41,566 nt of DNA from positions 1-41,566 of the forward strand of contig SVTD01000011.1 in the NCBI GenBank assembly GCA_015063955.1, in the 5' to 3' direction. The stretch is from Oscillospiraceae bacterium. Lineage in GTDB: Bacteria; Bacillota; Clostridia; Oscillospirales; CAG-272. The translations under genes and the position numbers were made by a program. Each line of letters opens with the position of its first letter. The first letter of the stretch is position 1. Of this stretch, positions 16,026-24,809 are shown piece after piece. The notes beneath the pieces were generated by a model. The model did no database searches and was not told where the DNA came from. It saw only the letters and a list, made by a program, of their open reading frames with translations.

Positions 16026-18038
16026 ATGGCAAAATACAGTGATATTTCAGAGCATTTTTACAGAAACGGTCTGTTGGACACGAATATCATAAGGGTATTC
16101 AGATTCGCATTTCCGATACTCAGAGTCAATGCGAAGATCAGGACCCGTATGGCAAATATGGAATACCACATCGTTGAGAAATATATAGACAAGCTTATTG
16201 CGGGAAAGTCCTCCGAAAGCTTAAAGGGAACGAAGACGGGCCCGTCAGACGTGTCGTATATGAGCAACAAAAACGAGGTCTTTGCCCTCCTCGGAATAGA
16301 CCGCGAGGTCTACGATCTTGCAAATTATTTCTATTACGATCTTTTGAAAAACGGCCATTTCACCGAAACACCTCAGGGGCTCGTCAGCACGGGGGAAGGT
16401 ATTGCTTCTCTGAAAATGAACAAAAAAACCGTTTCCTCAAATATAGATGCACATATTCTCGTTACACCGATCGACGCTAAGATCTGCCCGGGTGAAACGG
16501 AAAAATACAGGCCAAGGTCTGCTTCTCAGCTATGCAGGGAGAACGATAACCGAATTGTTTTCTGCCCCGTTCCCGAATACTGCTACAATGCAGAGCTTTT
16601 GCAGGATATGATAAACGAGGCCAATTTCTATCTTGGGGATAGCGATACCGAAAGCTACGCCGAGATAAATCTTCTTAAAAAGCTTCCTGCGGGAACGGTG
16701 GGCATCGAAATATCCGATGATACGGAAAAGCCCTTCTGCGAGGTATTGTATCTATGCTATTTCCTCGTCGTCCGTGAGGAGGACGAAAAAAGGACTTATC
16801 ATCTTTTGACAATGAACAGTAACGAGCCCGTTTCGGATTTTGACCTCAATTCCGAGAGCTACGGTTATTTCAGACGCTATATGAGCTCTCTCGTAGACTC
16901 CGACAGAGACGAGCTTTACTGCAGGCTTGGTAATCTTGACCTGCTTACTATCAAGAAAAACAACTGCCCGGCTGATCCCGGGGTGGAGCTTCTGCCCGAC
17001 GGAAACTACAGCGTCGGTCTTACAGACGAAATGCTTATAAGGCTCCTTACCTCAAAAGCCGACGGAGACGTCTTCCCTCTTGAAATGATCGTGGACGGTG
17101 CCCCCTTCATAATTGACGACTATGAGGCGGGAAAGCTTGTGTACGTAAGGGCAACGGACGGGCAGAAGGACATCCTCAGGCAAGTTATTGCAGAGCCTGA
17201 AAAGAAGGAGGCGATCGCGGAAAAGACCCTTCAAAGGGCGTCGGACGAAGGCAGCGCAACGGCACAAACGGAGCTTTGCAGATATTATCTTTTAAGAGAT
17301 AAGAATGAAGAAGCCTTCAACCAGGTGCTAAAGGCCGCAGAGCAGAACGATCCTCTGGGACAGTTTCTTCTTGCAGGATGCTATTATCTCGGCAAGGGCA
17401 CAGAGAAGGATTATGAAAAGGCTCTACGGTATATGTCCGCATCTGCAGAGCAGGACTTTGGATACGCCTTCCATGACTTAGCCATCTTCTGCTATATGGG
17501 TCACGGAACAAAAAAGGACGAGGCTGCCGCCGCCGGACATATGAAAAAGGCTGCTGAAAAGGGACTGCCTCTTGCACAGTACAGTCTCGGCTGGTTTTAC
17601 CATAAGGGTATCGGCGTTGATAAGGATCCCTTGGCGGCAATACGTTGGTATGAAAAGGCATCAAAGCACGGGCACCTCGTAGCTGACTATCAGCTGGCAA
17701 TGATGTATATGAAGGGCGACGAAACAGAAAAGAGCTGTGAAAGAGCAATGCGATATTTCAAAAAGGTCGCCGCCAAGCGGCACGATGAGGCTCTTGAGTG
17801 CTATGACGTAAAGGACGATTTTGCCAAAAAGTATTGCTTCTCAAAGGAATCAAGAAAAAAAAACGTAAGCCTCTGCAGGACCCTTATGAGGGAATCCATG
17901 TTCCGTGTGGGAAGCCTGTATGAAAGCGGCGATCCGGCACAAAGAGACGCTGAAAAAGCAAGAGTCTGGTATAAGCTTGCATACGATAACGGCTATTCTC
18001 CCGCCAAAGAGAAGCTTGACCTCCTTAATAATGAGTGA
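16026..18038 (+). CDS. Sel1-repeat protein with unknown N-terminal region
   Basis: 670 residues. The C-terminal 270 residues form about six Sel1-like/TPR helical hairpins (for example QFLLAGCYYLGKGTEKDYEK and QYSLGWFYHKGIGVDKD), a scaffold for protein contacts. The N-terminal 120 residues look helical with a winged-helix-like part (LLGIDREVYDLANYFYYDLL), and the middle (about 150-380) is of mixed structure and unassigned. AAGGGGG precedes ATG at eight bases. It is the last gene of the Cas10/CARF operon and ends before a bidirectional terminator shared with the convergent Sel1/TIR genes. A role as adaptor or sensor for phage components is inference. Confidence 0.75.
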   Translation: MAKYSDISEHFYRNGLLDTNIIRVFRFAFPILRVNAKIRTRMANMEYHIVEKYIDKLIAGKSSESLKGTKTGPSDVSYMSNKNEVFALLGIDREVYDLANYFYYDLLKNGHFTETPQGLVSTGEGIASLKMNKKTVSSNIDAHILVTPIDAKICPGETEKYRPRSASQLCRENDNRIVFCPVPEYCYNAELLQDMINEANFYLGDSDTESYAEINLLKKLPAGTVGIEISDDTEKPFCEVLYLCYFLVVREEDEKRTYHLLTMNSNEPVSDFDLNSESYGYFRRYMSSLVDSDRDELYCRLGNLDLLTIKKNNCPADPGVELLPDGNYSVGLTDEMLIRLLTSKADGDVFPLEMIVDGAPFIIDDYEAGKLVYVRATDGQKDILRQVIAEPEKKEAIAEKTLQRASDEGSATAQTELCRYYLLRDKNEEAFNQVLKAAEQNDPLGQFLLAGCYYLGKGTEKDYEKALRYMSASAEQDFGYAFHDLAIFCYMGHGTKKDEAAAAGHMKKAAEKGLPLAQYSLGWFYHKGIGVDKDPLAAIRWYEKASKHGHLVADYQLAMMYMKGDETEKSCERAMRYFKKVAAKRHDEALECYDVKDDFAKKYCFSKESRKKNVSLCRTLMRESMFRVGSLYESGDPAQRDAEKARVWYKLAYDNGYSPAKEKLDLLNNE

Positions 18039-18114
18039 AGGTACTGTCGGCAGCATAAAAAGCAAAACATTCGATTAAAGACATCCATAGCTTTTTATCG
18101 ATAAGATTATCGAC

Positions 18115-18144
18115 AAAAAAGGCATCCTTTCGGGTGCCTTTTTT
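18115..18144. terminator. Bidirectional terminator between the two arms of the defence island
   Basis: Arms 18115-18127 and 18132-18144 (13 bp, one G-U pair, loop TTTC) with A6 and T6 outer tracts. It ends the plus-strand Cas10/CARF operon and the minus-strand TIR/Sel1 pair, three bases beyond the latter's stop. Confidence 0.9.
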
Positions 18145-18147
18145 GTT

Positions 18148-19269
18148 TTAATTTCTTCCAAGGACCTTTTTGGCCTCGGGGTGGCCCTGGTCGGCTGCCT
18201 TTTCAAACCATTCGATGGCGGCGAAAACGTTCTTTTCCACGCCGTCTCCCATATAGCAGCATACGCCCATATTATACTGGGCATACATATCTCCCTGCTC
18301 TGCGGAAAGTCGGAAAAGTCTTGCGGCCTCCTCGTGGTCTTTTTCTGCGCCGTAGCCGTTATAAATGCAGACTCCGAGATTGTACTGAGCCTTTGCATGG
18401 CCCTGGTCTGACGCTTTTCTGTACCAGCTTACTGCCTTCTCAAAATTCTGTGCAACTCCGTCGCCGGTCTCGTACACTACTCCCATATTATACTGAGCCT
18501 CCGCAATTCCGCGTTCCGCAAGGGAAAGGAACATCTCTGCCTCCTTGCTCATAGGCTCCTTCTCGGGCTTTTTCTCGTTCAGATACATATTTGTAACTAC
18601 GTTATCGGAGGAAATCTCCAGGTACACGCCGTCGGGCACGTTATCAGGCTCGCACCCTCTTGCCTTACGGGAAAACTCCTTAGTCTCGTTCCAGTTCACG
18701 TCATAGAGGAGATCCCAGTAATCCTTTACAGGATCATCCTTTACCCTTGCGTGGATAATATGAGTCATCTCATCGAGAGCAAAGCTTTCGTGGCTGGTTT
18801 TATTGCATTTTTGCAGATATCTCTGAACGTAGGGAGGAAGCTTTACGCATCTGCTGATAACGTAATCCCCATCGTGAGTATCCGCAAAAATAAAGATTGC
18901 CTCCTTTACGGGCTCATCCTCCTCGTTCAGCTTTCCGTAGCAATGATGGAGAGTTGTCATAACGTCGCTCCATCTGCCGTCGATGCCGAGACTGAACTGA
19001 ACGTACTGATAAGGATGAATTGCAAGGCTGAGGCACGCCGTTTCAACGGTGTTTTTTTCCTCATCAGACATATCTGACCAGCGGGTGACCATGATAAGCG
19101 AGTTTCCGAAAAGATACGCATTCGTTCCGTCGGGAACAAGAGCGGGATTCATTCCGCAGAAATCCATAAGGATGCGCTCTCCTGTGCGATTCACAGCTTC
19201 AAGGCAGCATCCTCTCTTTTCTGCCATTACCTTTTTTACAGTAACGTTTTCAAAGCTTTTTTCAAACAT
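18148..19269 (-). CDS. Sel1-repeat protein with unknown N-terminal domain
   Basis: 373 residues. Three clean Sel1 repeats occupy the C-terminus (AQYNMGVVYETGDGVAQNFE, AQYNLGVCIYNGYGAEKDHE, AQYNMGVCCYMGDGVEKNVF). The first 240 residues are a globular domain I do not recognise; it contains VPDGTNAYLFGNSLIM and VPDGVYLEIS, two similar Pro-Asp-Gly turns. GGAGG five bases before ATG 19269 fixes the start; the in-frame ATG at 19284 would place the ribosome site inside the gene. It begins 20 bases after the TIR-protein stop, so both are probably translated from one mRNA. Likely an adaptor of the TIR protein. Confidence 0.8.
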   Translation of the reverse strand: MFEKSFENVTVKKVMAEKRGCCLEAVNRTGERILMDFCGMNPALVPDGTNAYLFGNSLIMVTRWSDMSDEEKNTVETACLSLAIHPYQYVQFSLGIDGRWSDVMTTLHHCYGKLNEEDEPVKEAIFIFADTHDGDYVISRCVKLPPYVQRYLQKCNKTSHESFALDEMTHIIHARVKDDPVKDYWDLLYDVNWNETKEFSRKARGCEPDNVPDGVYLEISSDNVVTNMYLNEKKPEKEPMSKEAEMFLSLAERGIAEAQYNMGVVYETGDGVAQNFEKAVSWYRKASDQGHAKAQYNLGVCIYNGYGAEKDHEEAARLFRLSAEQGDMYAQYNMGVCCYMGDGVEKNVFAAIEWFEKAADQGHPEAKKVLGRN

Positions 19270-19289
19270 ATTTTCCTCCGTCATTTCAA

Positions 19290-21743
19290 TTATATAAAAT
19301 TTCCGTATTCTCTTACTATCAGCGAGAGCTCTGACTGCAGTTCATTCGCCAGAGAAAATTCACCCGCAAGCTTTGCCATGGGAATTGCTTTTTCCAGAGC
19401 ACCTGCAAAAAGCCTTATATCTCCGAGCCTTCCCGTTCCCTTCATTGCCGCACGCAAAAGATCACACTGCTCTCTTGCGTGAATAAGAGCACTGTCCATA
19501 TCCCACTGCTTTTTATATATATCCGCAATCATTCCGTGGGCGGCTGCCTTATCCTTTTTGTATACGGCAAGCTCCGATTCCGAAACGTTCATCCCTGCCT
19601 GCTCCGTAGCCTCAAGAAGAAGCTCGCAGGCCCTTTCAGTATCACCCGAGGCCTCGCAAACGGATGCCGCCTCCATAAGGCAGTCGTACAGCTCCTTTCT
19701 CAGCACCGGTGAACACAGTATCTTATTTGCACCACGAAATCTTTCCAATGCCTCATCGTACATTCCCAGGGCATCTCTTTGGTTTTTCAGCCCGTTATTT
19801 ACAAAGGCCTGTTTTTGCATTATCCTCGCAATATCCCGGCTCAGCTCAAGGGTCTCTCCGTAGACAAGTCTTATCATAGTTGCCGTTGTGAGAGCTTTGA
19901 CGTATGCCTCAAGAGCTACACGGAGATGGTTTTCAACCTTTTTCGTTGCGTGCTGGTCGCCGTCGTTTATATATGCCCTCATCAGCTGATATCTTGAGTT
20001 GTAGCTATCCGAGATCCCTGCCAGCCTTTCGGCAAGAATGACGGAATTTCCTATACAGATAAAGGCTTCGTTAGATTTGTAGTCAAACAGCTTTACATAC
20101 AGACGGGAAAGCTTATTATTGCAGGAAAGGATCCGCTGTATAAGAGAAAAGTTTTCGCTGCTTATCTCGTCTATATTCTGAGAAGCGGGGATCATATTCC
20201 TGAGCTTCAAGGTATATGACTTTGCATCAGGCACGCTTGTGCACATCTCACAGCATTCCGCAAGAAGGGCGTAAAGCTCGCACACCTTTACGTCTGCCAA
20301 AAGGCTTTCGCACTTATTTCGCTGCTCCTCCCTTATTTTGAGGGCAGGCTCAAAGCATTTGTATCTTGCATCAAAATACTCGCCCCGGGTCATATTCAGG
20401 TCTCCCGCCTTTACGAGGGCGGTTATGTGAAGCTCAACGAATCGCTCCCCGTCCCGTATCCCGTCCAAATGACACAGCTCGGTAATTTTTTCACAAGCGG
20501 CTACTGCATTATCATAATCTGCTTTCTGCTCGTATATCTCGCAAAGCTCGAGATACGCAAGCATAAGCTCCTCTGCACAGTCGGCCGATCCACTTACGTC
20601 AAAGCTGTTACGAAGAGTGGCGATATATCTTTCCTGCCAGATCGCCGCCTCTCTGAGAGAGCGGTCAACTCCCTCTCCGCTTCTGCACATGAAGGACATG
20701 GTCCTCACAGCCTCCGCAACACCGCTTTTTGCAGCAAAGCGGATCTTTCCGGCTCCTATCTGCGTATTCTTCTCAACGCAGATACCGCGAAGGTATGCCA
20801 GACCCCGCAGGTACTCCTTTTCGGGCAGGCTCTCCATCGGCTTTATTCCCAAGCTTTTAACGCAATCCATAATGGCACTGCGAACCGTTTCTACATCCTT
20901 TGCAGGTATTACCGGCGGAAGGGCAGAATACACAAGATCAAGCTCTGAGCGGCGGGTCTCGCACATTTCAAAGGGAATGACCGTTTTATTCATTGCCACC
21001 GCGCAGGGGTACTCAGTCAGGATTATGTAGTTGTCCTTTTCGGCAATATGGGGAGTTACAACAAGGATAACTGCAAAGCTTCTTTCAAGCTCGTCCCTTA
21101 TTCCGCTGTCAAAATCCTCACCGGGCACGAGAAATTCATCATACCATATGGAAATACCGCGCAGGCTTTCATCGCTGTGAATAAGCCTCATCAGCTCCTG
21201 AGCATAGCTGCGGTCCTTTTTTCTGTAGCTAAGAAAGATGCCCGCATCAAAGGCATCCCTGATCCTTTTCGTGTTTTCGGAATCGGTAAGCACACGGGAA
21301 AGATAGTTTTTCAGCTTCTGCTCATAGGGCACGGAGGTGACGTCATACTGCTCACTGTTGAAAAGGAGATATTGCATCGGTCCCATCAGCTCATTAAAGG
21401 GCTTTTCAAGTCCGTTTTCTATCATTATGGGCAGGATGGGTATCATACGAAAAACAGCCTCCTGGAAGACTGTATCCCGGGCAAAGGATTCTGTAAAAAG
21501 ATAGTCCGATGACACCACCGTCACAAGGAGAGACATCTCTGAAAAATCGTTCTTAAAGCTTTTTTCATCAGAGCACTCTCCGTTCTCATAATAGAACACC
21601 GTGCAATCGCAGGCGGCAATAATATCCTGCATTATTCTGTCTGCAGCTTTTCTGTTTTCAGGATGAAAGGCGCAAAATACCTTTGCTCTTCCCGCTTTTT
21701 CCTTACCTGCACCGATAATATATTTCAGTTTCGTACCGTTCAA
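19290..21743 (-). CDS. Tandem TIR-domain protein with TPR-like repeats
   Basis: 817 residues. A TIR domain spans about 166-262: GIFLSYRKKDRSYAQELM, WYDEFLVPGEDF, VILVVTPHIAEKDNY, then LTEYPCAV, where Glu244 is in the place of the catalytic TIR glutamate. A second, more divergent TIR-like unit lies at about 19-115 (KVFCAFHPENRKAADRIMQD, LLVTVVSSDYL, FQEAVF). Bacterial TIR domains cleave NAD+ or form signalling filaments and are frequent abortive-infection effectors. From about 330 on, the chain is Sel1- then TPR-like helical repeats, probably a sensing or assembly platform. The start is TTG at 21743, with AGGTGAT six bases upstream. It has its own promoter and runs convergent to the Cas10/CARF operon. 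Confidence 0.85.
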   Translation of the reverse strand: MNGTKLKYIIGAGKEKAGRAKVFCAFHPENRKAADRIMQDIIAACDCTVFYYENGECSDEKSFKNDFSEMSLLVTVVSSDYLFTESFARDTVFQEAVFRMIPILPIMIENGLEKPFNELMGPMQYLLFNSEQYDVTSVPYEQKLKNYLSRVLTDSENTKRIRDAFDAGIFLSYRKKDRSYAQELMRLIHSDESLRGISIWYDEFLVPGEDFDSGIRDELERSFAVILVVTPHIAEKDNYIILTEYPCAVAMNKTVIPFEMCETRRSELDLVYSALPPVIPAKDVETVRSAIMDCVKSLGIKPMESLPEKEYLRGLAYLRGICVEKNTQIGAGKIRFAAKSGVAEAVRTMSFMCRSGEGVDRSLREAAIWQERYIATLRNSFDVSGSADCAEELMLAYLELCEIYEQKADYDNAVAACEKITELCHLDGIRDGERFVELHITALVKAGDLNMTRGEYFDARYKCFEPALKIREEQRNKCESLLADVKVCELYALLAECCEMCTSVPDAKSYTLKLRNMIPASQNIDEISSENFSLIQRILSCNNKLSRLYVKLFDYKSNEAFICIGNSVILAERLAGISDSYNSRYQLMRAYINDGDQHATKKVENHLRVALEAYVKALTTATMIRLVYGETLELSRDIARIMQKQAFVNNGLKNQRDALGMYDEALERFRGANKILCSPVLRKELYDCLMEAASVCEASGDTERACELLLEATEQAGMNVSESELAVYKKDKAAAHGMIADIYKKQWDMDSALIHAREQCDLLRAAMKGTGRLGDIRLFAGALEKAIPMAKLAGEFSLANELQSELSLIVREYGNFI

Positions 21744-21785
21744 AAGATTATCACCTGCTTTACGAGACTTGTGATTTCTATTGAT

Positions 21786-21813
21786 ATTATAGCATAAAAG
21801 TACAAATAATCAA
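21786..21813 (-). promoter_or_regulatory. Promoter of the TIR/Sel1 pair
   Basis: Minus-strand TTGATT (21813-21808), 16-base spacer and TGCTATAAT (extended -10; TATAAT at 21791-21786), about 43 bases before the TTG start. Confidence 0.75.
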
Positions 21814-21902
21814 GAGACAGTACATCCGTATGGCGATTCTTTTCCGTGACAGCACCGTTTACGGTCAAGGCAGATTCTTTTTGAATAAGCCATGTCAGGG
21901 TA

Positions 21903-21931
21903 TTGCAAGAAAGGAGCTTTTGTGATACAAT
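21903..21931 (+). promoter_or_regulatory. Promoter of the dxs-like/radical SAM pair
   Basis: TTGCAA (21903-21908), 17-base spacer, TACAAT (21926-21931). A TATAAT at 21937-21942 is an alternative -10 but lacks a good -35. Confidence 0.6.
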
Positions 21932-21971
21932 TTTTGTATAATATTTTTAAAGCACGAAAAAGGAGCTATAA

Positions 21972-23723
21972 ATGTATCTGGAAAACGTAAACGGCCCCGG
22001 GGATATAAAAAAGCTGCAGATATCTGAGCTTCAGGGACTTGCCGACGAGGTTCGCGAAACTCTTATCCGCAAGCTCAGCGCCACGGGCGGTCACGTTGGC
22101 TCGAACCTTGGCGTTGTTGAGATGACGGTCGCACTTCACTACGCCTTTGAATCCCCCAAGGATAAGCTGGTGTGGGACGTTTCCCATCAATGCTACCCTC
22201 ACAAGATCCTGACGGGAAGAAAGGAAGCCTATACCGACCCTGCTCACTACAAGGACGTTACGGGATTTACAAACCCCGCCGAAAGCGAGCACGATCTGTT
22301 TTGCGTAGGACACACCTCCACCTCCGTTTCCCTGGCTCTCGGTCTTGCCAAGGGACGGGACGCCTGCGGCGGCACCGAGCACATCGTTGCCGTGATCGGA
22401 GACGGAGCTCTTTCCGGCGGAGAGGCGCTGGAGGGGCTGAACTATGCGGGAGAATACGGCGGTCGTCTGATGCTCGTCATCAACGATAACGAGCAGAGCG
22501 TTGCCGAAAACCACGGCGGTCTTTACAAAAATCTTGCAGACCTTCGCGAAAGCGGCGGCAATTGCACGACAAATCTGTTTCGCGGCTTCGGTCTTGACTA
22601 CGAATACCTTGAGGACGGTCACGACATAGAAAAGCTCATCGCCCTTTTTGAAAGGGGTAAAAAAAGCGAGCGCCCCATCGTTCTGCACGTACATACCGTC
22701 AAGGGCAAGGGACTTCCCTACGCCCTGGATAACCGCGAGGACTGGCACTCAAGAGGCCCATTTAATATTGAGGACGGCTACCCCAAGGGAGGATACCCCG
22801 TTTACGATACCACCATCCACGACAGTCTGGCAGAGCTCCTTACAAAAGACGAGTCGGCCATAGTGCTGACGGCGGGCACCCCCAGAGCTCTCGGCTTTGT
22901 GGGTGAGGACAGAGAGCGCTGGGCAAAAACGGGCAGATTCGTTGACGTGGGCATCGCAGAGGAAAACGCCCTGGCAATGGCAAGCGGCGTTGCAGGATAC
23001 GGAGCCTGCGCGGTTTTCGGAGTTTACGCGCCCTTTGTCCAGAGAGCATACGATCAGATCTCCCACGATCTTTGCCTGAATTGCAATCCCGCCACGATCC
23101 TCGTGCTCCTGCCCGGAGTATACGGAATGAAATCAAGCACCCATCTGGGCCTTTGTGACATTCAGATGCTGTCTCATATTCCGAATCTCGTATATCTGTC
23201 ACCCTCGTGCAAGGAGGAATACAGGCAGATGCTCCGCTATGCAACAACGCAGAAAAAGCACCCTACCGCCATAAGAGTGCCCGTCAGATTCTATGAAAGC
23301 GGCGTGGAGGACACTGCAGATTATTCCATCCTCAATAAAGCCAAGGTGATCTCAAGAGGAAGCGGTGCCTGCATAATCGCCGTCGGCAGCCTTATCAAAA
23401 TGGCTGAGGAGATCGCGGCATCCTATAAAAAGGAAACCGACAAGGATGTTACCGTAGTCAATCCCGTGTTCCTCACAGGCGTTGACGAAGAGCTTCTCGA
23501 AAGCCTTAAGGCAGACCACAGCCTTGTCGTCACCCTTGAGGACGGAGAGCTCGACGGAGGCTACGGCCAGAGGATCGCATCCTATTACGGAGCGGATCCC
23601 ATGAAGGTCAGATGCTTCGGCATTTCAAAAAGATTCCATTCGGATTTCAACGCAGACGAGCTTTTGGCAGAGAACGGTATCTCCGTTGAAAATATTAAAG
23701 AAATAATAAAAAGCAATACATAA
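21972..23723 (+). CDS. 1-deoxy-D-xylulose-5-phosphate synthase-like protein
   Basis: 583 residues, a little shorter than classic DXS (about 620). DXS condenses pyruvate and glyceraldehyde 3-phosphate with thiamine diphosphate to DXP, precursor of isoprenoids, thiamine and pyridoxal. Seen: GGHVGSNLGVVEMTVALHY (catalytic His), GDGALSGGEALEGLN (ThDP-Mg motif), GIAEENALAMASGVA (activating Glu), THLGLCDI, and a C-terminal transketolase domain. All key residues are there, so it should be active, though it may be a second DXS-like copy serving a special pathway. The gene is followed 15 bases later by a radical SAM gene, forming an operon not typical of primary-metabolism dxs. I withhold a firm gene symbol because a housekeeping dxs may exist elsewhere. 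Confidence 0.85.
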   Translation: MYLENVNGPGDIKKLQISELQGLADEVRETLIRKLSATGGHVGSNLGVVEMTVALHYAFESPKDKLVWDVSHQCYPHKILTGRKEAYTDPAHYKDVTGFTNPAESEHDLFCVGHTSTSVSLALGLAKGRDACGGTEHIVAVIGDGALSGGEALEGLNYAGEYGGRLMLVINDNEQSVAENHGGLYKNLADLRESGGNCTTNLFRGFGLDYEYLEDGHDIEKLIALFERGKKSERPIVLHVHTVKGKGLPYALDNREDWHSRGPFNIEDGYPKGGYPVYDTTIHDSLAELLTKDESAIVLTAGTPRALGFVGEDRERWAKTGRFVDVGIAEENALAMASGVAGYGACAVFGVYAPFVQRAYDQISHDLCLNCNPATILVLLPGVYGMKSSTHLGLCDIQMLSHIPNLVYLSPSCKEEYRQMLRYATTQKKHPTAIRVPVRFYESGVEDTADYSILNKAKVISRGSGACIIAVGSLIKMAEEIAASYKKETDKDVTVVNPVFLTGVDEELLESLKADHSLVVTLEDGELDGGYGQRIASYYGADPMKVRCFGISKRFHSDFNADELLAENGISVENIKEIIKSNT

Positions 23724-23738
23724 AGCAAGGAGTAGAAA

Positions 23739-24623
23739 ATGAATATTCAGAGTCTTTCCGTTTGCGTTCCCGCAAACAAGTGTATCAACAATTGCAGATT
23801 TTGCTGCAGCCAGATGCACGATGCAGAATACAGGGATTACTTTTCCGACATCAGCAATTACGCTTACTATTCCACAGATATGCGCAAGCGTCTTGAATAC
23901 GCCAGAGAAAACGGCTGCAACACCTGTATGCTCACCGGTAACAACGAGCCCCAGCAGAACAAGGCCTTTCTCAGAGTGTTCAGCGAGATAAACAAAAGCC
24001 TGCGCGCTCCCTTCCTTAACATAGAGATGCAGACCACAGGCGCATTTATCGATGCCGAATTCCTCGATTTCTTTAAGACCTCCGTGGGGCTTACCACCAT
24101 CGCCATCTCCGTTGCCTGCCTTGACGACGATGAGGCAAACAGAGATATGATCCGCACCGGCGACACCGAGCTCTGCCTCGCGACCCTTTGCAAGGAGATC
24201 AAAAAGAAAAACATCAACCTTCGCCTTTGCCTGAATATGAATGACAGGATCCTCCTCCACCATTCCTACACACCCGAAACTATTATTGAGCTCTGCTCTG
24301 CCCTCGGAGCAGACCAGATCACCTTCAGAGCCCTTTGGGCGCCTGATATTGACTGTGAGCAGTCAAGGTGGATAGAGGAGCACGTTACTGCCGCAACCAA
24401 AGACTTTATTGAAGAGCTTAACGCAGATATACTGAAAAACGGCAGGTATCTCGACACCCTGGAATACGGCGCTGACAGATTCGATTATCACGGCTTCTCC
24501 GTTGTGGTGGACGATGACTCCATGTCCCAGAAGGAGAACAAGAGCGCCGTCAAATATCTTATCCTCAGACCTGACGGACATCTGTACTCTAAATGGGACA
24601 GCAAGGCAAGCCTTATTTTCTGA
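23739..24623 (+). CDS. Radical SAM enzyme
   Basis: 294 residues. KCINNCRFCC (about 14-23) is the CX3CX2C [4Fe-4S]/SAM-binding motif. LTGNNEPQ and the later beta/alpha pattern (LNIEMQTTGAFI, LTTIAISVACLD, LRLCLNMNDR) fit the radical SAM barrel. There is no C-terminal SPASM or other auxiliary cluster. Substrate unknown. AAGGAG is six bases before ATG and the gene is 15 bases behind the DXS-like gene, so the two probably act in one pathway, perhaps on an isoprenoid or thiamine-type precursor (inference). The minus-strand peptide cluster converges on it from the other side and could use it in trans, since that cluster's own SPASM protein lacks a radical SAM motif. Confidence 0.85.
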   Translation: MNIQSLSVCVPANKCINNCRFCCSQMHDAEYRDYFSDISNYAYYSTDMRKRLEYARENGCNTCMLTGNNEPQQNKAFLRVFSEINKSLRAPFLNIEMQTTGAFIDAEFLDFFKTSVGLTTIAISVACLDDDEANRDMIRTGDTELCLATLCKEIKKKNINLRLCLNMNDRILLHHSYTPETIIELCSALGADQITFRALWAPDIDCEQSRWIEEHVTAATKDFIEELNADILKNGRYLDTLEYGADRFDYHGFSVVVDDDSMSQKENKSAVKYLILRPDGHLYSKWDSKASLIF

Positions 24624-24641
24624 TAATTATCATACAGAACC

Positions 24642-24741
24642 GGAGGGGTTGATGCAAAGGACTTTTTCCTTTTAGATATCTTTGTCCTTTTTGAGGTTTC
24701 TTTGCTACTTTCTTTTTCTAAAGAAAGTAGGTAAACCCTCC
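24642..24741. repeat. Structured intergenic repeat-like element, three-way junction
   Basis: A closing stem GGAGGG/CCCTCC (24642-24647 and 24736-24741) encloses two hairpins: AAAGGAC/GTCCTTT (24656-24662 and 24684-24690) and CTACTTTCTT/AAGAAAGTAG (24705-24714 and 24721-24730). From memory, the CTTTGCTACTTTCTTTTT block is a recurrent intergenic repeat in ruminococcal genomes. It lies between the radical SAM stop and the convergent terminator. Confidence 0.55.
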
Positions 24742-24760
24742 CGACAGACCCGAATCTGAA

Positions 24761-24809
24761 GAATAACAAAAGTAGCTGTCGCAGATTGCGACAGCTACTT
24801 TTGTTATTC
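24761..24809. terminator. Bidirectional terminator, perfect 23-bp stem
   Basis: Perfect inverted repeat with loop GAT (arms 24761-24783 and 24787-24809). It separates the convergent radical SAM gene and the minus-strand membrane-protein gene, and overlaps the last two codons and stop of the latter. It carries the same GCTGTCGCA core as the terminator at 358-400. Confidence 0.92.
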
